NCBI RefSeq assembly: GCF_963678635.1
Contig: NC_087068.1
Coordinates: 55,398,467 to 55,462,466 of the forward strand
DNA: 64,000 bases
Source of the DNA: Symsagittifera roscoffensis
Taxonomy: Eukaryota; Xenacoelomorpha; Acoela; Convolutidae
Reading direction: 5' to 3'
Both the position numbers and the translations under genes were made by a program. Of the stretch, positions 55,973-64,000 are shown one piece after another. Numbering within the stretch: the first letter of the stretch is position 1; every line of letters starts with the position of its first letter. Below the pieces are notes generated by a model, which was not told where the DNA came from, made no database searches, and saw only the letters and a list, made by a program, of their open reading frames with translations.

Positions 55973-57324
55973 TTGAGTAACTTAAACGATAAAAACATGA
56001 GTCATTCGCCTGAAAAAAATGATCCACCAACTTCGGCCATCGTCAACACATCGACTAACTCTGGAAATGTGAACCTCAGCGTTGTACTGAACCTGTTAAA
56101 TCAACCTCCCAGTGTTAGTTCGGATTCAGATATTGAAATGATACCACCCGAAAAACTTGATAAAAAACAGACTAATTCTAAAAAATTAAACACGATCATC
56201 TCTTTTCCACACCAGTTCCCCGGTTTATCATACCCACTTGTACAGAACGACAAATGGATCTATTCTATAGTGCCATCAGACAGTAAAATAGTGAAAAAGA
56301 TTGAACACCCGGAAGTTCTGAGTTTAAAATTGATAGAAGCAAACATTGAAAAAGATCCAGTTATGAAGACCATCAGGGATAACATCAGAGACAAAAACCC
56401 ACATGCAAAGGAGATAGTTACAAGACTAGGACAATACTACGCTCAACACTACAACGATTTTGCAGTACGTGAGAATTGCCTGTGGATGGACGGCCGGTTA
56501 GAGATTCCCAAGGATCTGTCATCAGCAATCTTCAATCGTCTACACTATAACCATCATGGGCGTGACAAAATGTTTGCAGCCGCAAAAGACGTGTGGATTC
56601 CTCTTATGCATCGGAACATCCCTGCTACAGCAAAATACTGCAAGAGATGCTTAGAAGCTGGTAAAAACCTAAAACCGGATATTCCAAAAAGTGACATGGG
56701 GGAAACTTATGTGTCTAAGGAACTGAATGATTTAGTCCAATTTGATTTCTGGGGCCCAGTCAATTACGTAAGGGGTCGCAAAAAGTATGTACATGTAGCA
56801 GAAGATACTTTCTCGCATTGGCCGTCGGCGTATGTCTGTTCAAGTAACAAGTCTAAAAATGTATTGAAGTTCCTAAGGAAGTACATAAATACTCATGGAC
56901 ACCCAAGGAAATTGCATATGGATCGAGCTACTGGGTTTTTCTCAAATGAAATTCAAAATTTCTGTAACTACGAAGGTATCGAACTTATTAAATCTCCGGT
57001 TAGGGATCATCGTGCGACAGGAATGGTCGAAAGAACAGTTGGGTCGATAAAAACTACGTGTTAACTTATCTTCAGGAAGATAAAAACTATAAGTTTGGAT
57101 CAATCATATCTTGTGCGCTCAGCGCTTCACGTTTCGTGCCACACTCTAAGACTAAATTAACGCCTTTTGAAGCCTATCATGGACGAGAAGCAAATACGGC
57201 TCGGCGAAATTTAACGAAAAAACCGTCATTGAAAAATTTAAATTGGAACAATGTTGTTAACCAAAAGTTATCTTGTTTAGATAAGGCGGGAAATCTCCCG
57301 GATGTAGAGCTCACCCTAGATTGA
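55973..57324 (+). pseudogene. pol: Integrase of the broken gypsy-type element
   Basis: Opens after a 355-bp stretch with stops (55618-55972), where a pol linker may be degraded. The zinc-binding site is HYNHHGRDKM with CKRC; the DDE core shows LVQFDFWGPVNYV, KLHMDRATGFFS and GMVERTVGSIK. The frame ends at 57064 and continues in another frame from 57058 with LTPFEAYHGREANTARRNL, the usual segment after the core. That frame stops at 57322-57324. An isolated frame this long suggests relatively recent decay. Confidence 0.85.
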
Positions 57325-58118
57325 GAGAAGAGAAGCGATTTGGTGTACGCTCCACAAAATAGAAAAGCTCCAATCATTATGGATGACGAGGTGGTAGCGG
57401 GTCCCAAGGGTTGTAGTTGGAAGCAGTTGACCCCAAGGAAATAAGATTGGAAGTAGTTGACCCCAAGGAAATAAGATCGGTCAGGAAGTAGTTGACCCCA
57501 AGGAAATAAGATCGGTACCTAAAGCTCCAACATGGGTCAAAAAGCACAAATCCAGCGCAACGACCGTTTACCAAAGGACTGGAAAAACGGATCCAAAGGA
57601 CCCAAGAAGGTATAAACGTTTGCCAGTAAAAATTGAAAAATTGACTAAGCATACGGTGCAGATGAAAAAAGGGTCGTTACTAAGGCGGAGTGGTGTTTCT
57701 TTTAGATCGGCGGCCGAAGAAAGCCAAATTGAGAATAGAAGCGATGCGTGCACCCCAGGACATAGTAAAAGAGTACATAGTACCCCGGGCCCAAGTGAAC
57801 CCACAAAGTGTAAGCGAAGAGCCGAAAAGGATCGGGTCGAGATGGAGAACGCGCGAAGATCGACGAAACAACGTATAGTAGAGTACAGTGCGGAAGAGAG
57901 CGAGGACGACGAAGATACCGAATGGGAAATTGAACAAAACGAACCGGTAAAGATTACGGCGAGCGAAGGAGACGATGTACCGTCGGGAACGGCTAGGGAG
58001 AGATCACCAAGAACCGTCGGTGGAAAACGAAAAAAAGGCGAGTGCGAGGCAGCGATGAGAAAATCAACACGACAGAGACGCGGAGTTGACAAAATGGGGG
58101 GAGTTATGATCCACCGAA
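57325..58118 (+). pseudogene. pol: Pol C-terminal tail with internal tandem repeat
   Basis: Out of frame with the integrase. Three copies of a 30-36-bp unit (GTTGACCCCAAGGAAATAAGAT) lie at about 57424-57512; two are in one frame and the third is shifted. From about 57513 one frame stays open to the gap, with acidic stretches (SAEESEDDEDTEWEIEQNE) and a basic end (AAMRKSTRQRRGVDKM), like the tail at 1-888. Confidence 0.7.
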
Positions 58119-58318
58119 NNNNNNNNNNNNNNNNNNNNNNNNNNNNNNNNNNNNNNNNNNNNNNNNNNNNNNNNNNNNNNNNNNNNNNNNNNNNNNNNNN
58201 NNNNNNNNNNNNNNNNNNNNNNNNNNNNNNNNNNNNNNNNNNNNNNNNNNNNNNNNNNNNNNNNNNNNNNNNNNNNNNNNNNNNNNNNNNNNNNNNNNNN
58301 NNNNNNNNNNNNNNNNNN
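58119..58318. other. Assembly gap (200 N)
   Basis: Exactly 200 undetermined bases, probably a placeholder of unknown true length. It separates two related retroelements in opposite orientation. Confidence 0.99.
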
Positions 58319-59210
58319 CTGGAGTTACACTGTTCTCTACTTTCCCCATCTAAAGGAGTTTGAGCGAATAATAGTCCAATAATAGTTCTACGTTTGCATT
58401 TTGGTATTTGTTTTTGCGTATGTATTATTTAATGTGTTCCGAAATCAATGACGGCTTGATTTACCGTCCTTTTCACTCTAATCACAAAAGGGCTTTTAAA
58501 TTGCTTGTCCTTGCATTTTTCAGGTTTTTTTACGTGGTCCTGATGTATTAATTTGTTGATCTCCTGTTCCAACTGTTTCTGTGGATGGATGGGCGATCTA
58601 CTGCCCATCTGTTGTATCGTTTTGAAGTTTTTACCGTGTGGTTTTTCATTTTTGGAATATTGTGCACAATCTTCTGTAGTTGTCTTGAGCCCCCCAATTT
58701 GCTATGGTTGGGACTGAGTGTTCTTTTGAAGCAATATTTAGAAATATCTGTTGTTTTGGTTTGTTCTTGTGTAAATTAATCCAATTTTGTGGAGGATGCT
58801 TCGGCCTACGATGCTGGCTCTGTGACAGTCCACTTTTGAAAAGTGCTGGCTGTACCATCCACTCTCCAAATTCGATTGGTAAAACTATTCTACCTACTGG
58901 CTCAAGGTACAATCCTTTGTAACACACGAGGCCGCATCCTCTTAGGGGATATGTTTCCAGGTGGCGCCTTTCACTTTTTGTTTTAAATCCGCTGCCACGT
59001 ATTCATTCAAGAAAGACATTGGACTGCGCGAATTGGCTTTTGCTATTATCACTTCACCTGTGCTTTTCAGTTTCACTAGGTTTCCGTTCAAATCCTCTTC
59101 GGTGATCGATCCAACGTTTTTAATTTCAATTATCTTGAGTCCAGGTTGTCTTTTTGTTGTTCCTGAGGCACGTGCACGTCTGTTTTATCTCAAGTTTTGA
59201 CATAATTGAC
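58319..59210 (-). pseudogene. pol: Degenerate protease and N-terminal RT of a minus-strand gypsy-type element
   Basis: Reading from high to low coordinates: a protease remnant NSRSPMSFLNEYVAADLKQK, in which the catalytic Asp-Ser-Gly has become Asn-Ser-Arg; then GLYLEPVGRIVLPIEFGEWM. After frame changes RT begins with LEQEINKLIHQDHVKKPEK and QFKSPFVIRVK, aligning with the start of RT in the plus-strand element. The copy stops at the gap before the palm motifs. Confidence 0.75.
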
Positions 59211-60274
59211 GTTTGGCCAGCGGCGCAACTTTTGGAAATGGCCTCGTCTTTCACATTGTGAGCATAATTTGTCCTTCAATAGGTAAAATTGACGATGTCC
59301 TGCCGAGAAAGTGCAAGCACAATTGCAGCATTGTTTGCTTTGTCGCTGGTTTGTATTACTAAGTGCTCCTCTTTGCCCCAGTTGTTCCTAATTTCTACTC
59401 CGAATTTCTCATTTCTCCGCGTCCCCCGCCTCCCCCTGATGATGGACGACTTTTCTGTTGGTTACTGAATGTAACTGGTTCTTGTTTTATTGTAACTTGG
59501 CTCCCTGATGCACTGTAGTGTACATGGCTCTGGTTTTGAATCGTTTGTTTATACTTATTTTATGCCTAATGGCGTAGTCGTATGCTTCTTTGAGTGTTCG
59601 TGTTTCCGCTAATAGGTTCTCTGAAGTTTTCTCGTTCAGCATATGTGCTGTAAACATGTCCCTCACCCGATAATCTTCTTTGTCTTCACGGTCCGTTTTC
59701 GATAAAACTTTGACCGATTCCGCGTGGAGTTGCTGTAAAGGTCCATTTTTCTCTGGATTATTTAAGAAAATTTTTTTTTCCAACGCAATAATATTGTATG
59801 TGAGAAATACATCCTCGAGTTCGTCCCACAGGTCCTTCGTGGATAGTGGCTGGATATCAACTTTCGGTTTTTTCTGTCTGAAATGTCTTTGAGCCTCATG
59901 TGCAGGGCATCGGTAAGTATATAATTTTGCTTTGGTACCCGCTGCATCTCACGGTATTGTTCCGCATAGCACACTCCTGCTTACCGCTTTTTGGCATTCG
60001 TTCTACCACCTGACACGTTTTTCTTGGTCTCTGTATTCTCATTCTCGTTTTTTTTGTTATCCTTGTCTATCGGGTCTTGTAGTATTAGCGCTGGTGGCTA
60101 AGTAGGTCAACTTCGCAATAATACTTAGACGTCGATGTTACCTTTTGCAAAAATCGCCATTTTTAACCCAACAATAGTTTTTGCCCACTCTGCTGATGGT
60201 TCCATCGTGTGACAATGCAAGAACGACGGATTGCTGACAGGTTTTTTCTGGTCATTATCTGCTGATTGCGCCAT
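59210..60274 (-). pseudogene. gag: Degenerate gag of the minus-strand gypsy-type element
   Basis: The ATG at 60274 overlaps the primer site TGGCGCAATCAGCAG, the same arrangement as in the plus-strand element. After about 50 codons stops appear; frames change several times. Recognisable parts are FLNNPEKNGPLQQLHAESVK, VRDMFTAHMLNEKTSENLLA and TLKEAYDYAIRHK (59487-59783 open), then a damaged knuckle CSQCERRGHFQK with its last Cys missing. Related to, but clearly diverged from, the plus-strand copy. Confidence 0.8.
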
Positions 60275-61047
60275 GTTATAACCTATTTCAACATACGTTA
60301 TATATACAATGACAATTTACTTGCTCAACTTGCTGTTCCAACCAAAACACAAAATGATTGGAACGAAAACGTAGCGTAGCGCCTATTTATTCCCTGACAG
60401 CTTTACCACAAAAGAATAATTGAAGGGAGTGATGTGATATCTATCTCAAAACATTCTTAAATTGATATGTTGATGAAGGAAAAACTGCAGTCCCTCTTCT
60501 AAACACAAAAGAATTTTATTGATTATGTTGTCATTGTATTGTTGTAAAACCGACCACAAACAACTCAAACTACTCAAAAATAGTGCAAAAGTTTCATAAA
60601 CTGCTCAAACAGCTGGGAATTTGGAGACCTACCGCTCAAAACTGCTCACTTTTTAAAAATTATCGCTCAAATCTCTCAAATTTTGAGTTTCTTGATTTTT
60701 TTCCGAAGAGCCGTATTCGCTACAGAGCACACGCAGCCTGAACATCTTATATATGCACCACAAATATATATGCACTATGAAAGAGCAACACAAAACACAA
60801 AAAAAATTAAACGATGTTCTAAAAGTAACTAGCAAAGTCGATTACGTTTCTTATAAAATCAAACTAGTTTTTCTCTAAAATCGCCCAAATCGCTTATTTT
60901 TAGGCATGATTTTGATAAAATTCTTTAAAAAACTCTTCAAATTGTTCAAAATTGGCGAGTTTAACGGCTAAACTTGTTTATTTTTGCTACAATAAATAAG
61001 ATAGTCGTTCAGTGTTTTTTGGATTAAATTGTTTGTGTTTTACCAAC
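60275..61047. other. Probable LTR of the minus-strand element, then intron sequence
   Basis: The LTR would end (minus-strand sense) in TTATAACA at 60274. AATAAATAGGCGC and TATATATAACG lie upstream on that strand. Its beginning is not identifiable. CTCAAA-rich sequence (60560-60680) recalls the block at 28.2 kb. Confidence 0.4.
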
Positions 61048-61195
61048 CATCACAGGTTCCCCCAGCAAGCTCGTAATCCTCAACTTTGTCGTCCTCTAAG
61101 TTAGCAAAACAGAGTAAGGATCCGTTAGGACTGTCATCACCATCAGCATAAAAACTCCTACACGTTGTTTCATTGAGTTCATCTAGCTGCACCTC
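61048..61195 (-). CDS. Second trypsin-like protease: exon preceding the catalytic Ser exon
   Basis: Acceptor TTTACAG and donor GATG/GTTGGT bound a 148-nt exon whose translation starts EVQLDELNETTCRSFYADGD, has SPNGSLLCFANLEDD and ends GGTCD, matching exon 6 of the plus-strand gene (EVQLDEVDEGECRRHYGDQS, 145 nt) in sequence, phase and donor. The residue six before the catalytic Ser is Gly, not Asp. The next exon lies about 9 kb away at 52059 because two retroelements fill the intron. Earlier exons (His and Asp) are not seen to 64000 and may be beyond the window or lost. Confidence 0.82.
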
Positions 61196-62166
61196 CTGTA
61201 AACTTCAAATTACTATGACTCTTTTTTCCCTTAACTTCACAATAACATCTTTTCTTTGGTGTCCGTAACGAGTGATTTCGCAAGCTTAATGTATGAAGAT
61301 TAATTATGTTTTTCTGGGTTATAGTTAGGCAGCCTGTCATTAAAAAAAACAATCGATTTATGTGAGCGATATTTTGTAGGTAAAATCTTGCAGATGGGGG
61401 AAAGGAAAAAGTGCTTCCATTTAATAAACTTTTGAACAGTAATTATTTGCCAGTTCTATTTATGTCGGGAAGGAGGATAGATGGCAAAGTGGTCTGGGTC
61501 TCAGTCAGACGTCCTTCCCCTTAGGGAATTAAAAATTTTTCAAAAACTACTTAAAAACGCCATTTTGGTCAGTTTTTTTTTTCAAAATTTTGCCTCCGGA
61601 GCAGAAAGTGTGGCCAAAACAGTGTCTATTTAGTGTTTTAGGAGAGCTTGGAAAATTGATTAGGTCGATTTATTAAAAAAGGTTGATAAAATCTCGAGAA
61701 ACTCCTAGATCGGACCCTGGTCTTAGTGTCGTCGAGACCCACCAGGAGCCGACCTTCAGTGCGAGGCAATACTTAACCCCAGAAAAAAGTTTTCTGATAG
61801 TTCTGATTAAAGGTGCAATGGCGTACAGACAATTCCGCCAAAAGTAATCGGTCAAATTGACATTCAGACAGTCCTGCCAAAAGTACACAGACGATACAGC
61901 TCAGCCGCAGTCATTTCAGCCTGTTTTACAACTGGCTAAGTTCAAAAAAATGAAAGTAAAATGGAAGAAAATTCAGTGCAAATAGGTCTAGTTCTAAAAA
62001 AGGTTTACTAAAATGATGGCACCTGAAGTCTAGTTTTGTGGTCAAAACCATTCAGTACTAAAAAGCTTGAGCTCAAAAAATTGAAGGCAATTCAATCCAA
62101 ATCAGCGGAGGTCTTGTGTCTCAAAACGAACACTTATCTTAACTCATAACATATTGCCCTTAAAGA

Positions 62167-62990
62167 ACTAGCCCGGGAAAAACTTTCTAAAGAGCTGAAA
62201 ATGGTAGTTTGCGACTTTTAAAAGAAAGCTTTTCTTCATTGTAACATTTTCGTCTTGTTTATAAAAAAAATTTGCTTTACAAAAAAAATTGGGCAGAAAA
62301 ATACAACATTTCTAAGCAAGGCGGCTACATATAATTAGACTGAGTCAAGGCAAAAAGTTTTAAAGTTTTAACTAAATGATGTAAATGGAAATTAGACGAA
62401 GTGTCAGATCTTGTGAAAGACAAACCGTGGAAAAATGACAACGTTGCTAGTTTCACAGCAAGAAGCAGCAGACACCCGCATAAATGAACAACAGAATACA
62501 GCTTTTACTACTGACAGCAACCAATCTGACATCTACTCAACCAACTTGATTTGTAACCTGCAAATGGCACGTTTGCAACGTTTGAATCAATCAATCAACT
62601 CAGAAATTAGATCCAACCATTCAGCTGCGCAGCCTTTTATGATTTATTGGGTACCAGGTCTTAAGTAGCGATCTACGTTTGGGTATGATAATGAATGCTA
62701 GAATTCTGTAAGAAACCTAAGCCATCATAAAACCTCTCAATCTTTCTCTCTCTTTCTCATCTCATTCAGTAATTCAAAGTTTTGTTAGGTTTACTAACCA
62801 CCTGTACAAAACTAGCCCGGGAAAAGCTTTCTGAAAATGATAGTTTGCAACTTTTAAAAGAAAGTTTTCTTCATTGGAACGTTTTCGTCTTGTTTATACA
62901 AAAGTTTGCTTTACAAAAAATACTGCGCTCTCGGATGATACAACATTTCTAAACAAGGCTGCTACTTAAAATGTTCGACTGTAAAAATTA
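62167..62990 (+). repeat. Direct repeat of about 175 bp (62167-62343 and 62811-62990)
   Basis: Both have ACTAGCCCGGGAAAA, ACTTTTAAAAGAAAG, TTTTCGTCTTGTTTATA and ATACAACATTTCTAARCAAGG in order, roughly 85% alike by eye, separated by about 470 bp. Confidence 0.8.
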
Positions 62991-63071
62991 AAATTGAACC
63001 TGGCAAGAAATTTGTTCGATACAAATTAAGAGGCTATTCAAATTATTTTCTCTTGTTGATACATTAGAGAT

Positions 63072-63113
63072 GTTCAACTTTCAGGTTCATATACTCGAAC
63101 CTGAAAGTTGAAC
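63072..63113. repeat. Perfect 17-bp hairpin
   Basis: GTTCAACTTTCAGGTTC, 8-nt loop ATATACTC, then its exact complement. Confidence 0.9.
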
Positions 63114-63586
63114 TGAAAAAAATTGGAAGCTGGAATTTTGATGGGTGATTCCTTATTAGCAATAGATTCACAAAAAAAACTTATTTTTCTTATCGTTTTC
63201 CAAATATTGGCTGCTGGAATCTCGATTACTGAATCTTTATTAGTAAAATAATCTCAAAAAGCTTGAAATTCTTCTAGTTTTCCTACAATAAATTATAGGT
63301 TGTCGTTCTGGATTTAATTCAGCATGTTTACTTTAAAAATCAACATGTTTGAAACTATGAAATTTAGACTCTTTTAAGAAACATGGCCAGCAGACAGTTA
63401 AAAAGAGTCAAAGAACGCAGAAAAAAAAAGATTTTAAACGAAAAAAAAGTTTTTTTTTGAAAATCAACAACAATTTACGATGATCCTTTTTTGATGAAAT
63501 AAACCCAAATTGCGGAAAAAAAATGATTCATAAGTGTTTTTATAATCATATGACTAGAAATTGATCACGTTTTTCGTGACTTAATA

Positions 63587-63720
63587 GGTTGAAAATTAGT
63601 TAAAAGAAATGTGAAAATCGTTGTTCTTATTAAAACAAATCAGGGACATAATGGGTTGAAAATTAGTTAAAAGAAATGTGAAAATCGTTGTTCTTATTAA
63701 AACAAATCAGGGACATGTAT
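63587..63720. repeat. 67-bp tandem duplication
   Basis: Two consecutive, essentially identical copies of GGTTGAAAATTAGTTAAAAG...AATCAGGGACAT. Recent duplication or assembly artefact. Confidence 0.92.
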
Positions 63721-64000
63721 CTAAACTTTTTCAATTAAAACTTAACTAAATTTAAGAAAAAAAATTAAAACCGTGATAAAATATATTTAAGCCTAAGCAA
63801 GTTCTAAGAAAGTTCCTGATAGAAAAAAAAAACAAAAAAAAATGTTGTGACCTTTATAAAAACCTGAACTACGTTCTTCGATTTTTACGTTGCTAATTTT
63901 TAATGTTCGATAGTGGAGTAGGCGTGTTTTTTCGGAAAAAAATTCATCCGCGAAGAAACATAATTCAGCCTCTACATATTGAAAAAAGATTTCCTGAAAA

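Larger units (their letters stand above)
52480..58118 (+). mobile_element. Broken Ty3/gypsy-type gag-pol retroelement, cut by an assembly gap
   Basis: Order: LTR-like segment with AATAAA (about 52520) ending AACA at 52621, primer binding site TGGCGCAGCCAGCAG from 52622, gag with two knuckles, protease, RT, RNase H, integrase and tail, then a purine run AAAATGGGGGGAG (58091-58103) just before a 200-base gap of Ns. GC content is clearly higher than in the surroundings. At least six frameshifts or nonsense changes are present. It lies in an intron of the minus-strand protease gene, opposite in direction. The 5' LTR start is not certain and the 3' LTR would be in or beyond the gap. Confidence 0.88.

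Noticed and set aside
61480-61790. tRNA-like or SINE-like text (TGGCAAAGTGG on plus, GGGTCCGATC on minus)
   Set aside because: Box A and box B resemblances are on opposite strands and no cloverleaf can be drawn.
62435-62668. 77-codon plus-strand ORF
   Set aside because: Hydrophilic and plausible as an exon before GTACCAG, but no family, homologue or second exon supports it.

Overview
The window looks like nuclear DNA of an invertebrate animal that I cannot place further. It is AT-rich, has GT-AG introns and animal extracellular domains (S1 serine protease, fibronectin type III, a PAN/apple-like module), and is dominated by retrotransposons and repeats. There is no sign of operons, CRISPR arrays or confident tRNA/rRNA genes.

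Left part (1-3.8 kb): the last 888 bases of a plus-strand Ty3/gypsy-type pol frame run in from the left edge. Two phase-compatible exons of a minus-strand gene (2006-2176 and 2915-3116) together make a fibronectin type III domain.

Centre of interest (3,788-22,657): one complete LTR retroelement of 18,870 bp. It has two 410-bp LTRs with about five differences, 4-bp TCAG target duplications, and a primer binding site 2 nt after the 5' LTR. The order is: leader with degenerate repeats; small basic ORFs; a 286-codon ORF of unknown function; an Asn-rich gag with a CCHC knuckle and protease motif; pol (RT, RNase H, integrase); two tiny hydrophobic proteins; a long open frame without an ATG; an 870-residue envelope-like glycoprotein; and a 602-residue unknown protein. 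Neighbouring frames overlap by a few bases, as in viruses. It is 2-3 times the usual Ty3/gypsy length and laid out like an endogenous complex retrovirus. gag, the envelope-like gene and the last ORF are open; pol is broken, and the RT catalytic motif reads YLHD.

22.7-36.2 kb: mostly gene-poor, with a minus-strand secreted PAN-like ORF and a broken duplicate of its signal-peptide start, microsatellites, a GCGGTTTTTGAGCGG block, and a 1,380-bp element with 42-bp terminal inverted repeats around a very G-rich core.

36.2-61.2 kb: two paralogous trypsin-like protease genes lie tail to tail. The plus-strand copy (36,215-41,249, eight exons) has His, Asp and Ser catalytic exons, Asp at the specificity position and a C-terminal hydrophobic tail. 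The minus-strand copy (exons at 61,048-61,195 and 51,659-52,059) has Gly there and lacks one intron. An array of about eight 0.9-kb repeats (42.4-50.5 kb) separates them. The last intron seen in the minus-strand gene holds two broken gag-pol retroelements, tail to tail across a 200-base assembly gap.

61.2-64 kb: no gene recognised; duplicated segments and a perfect hairpin.
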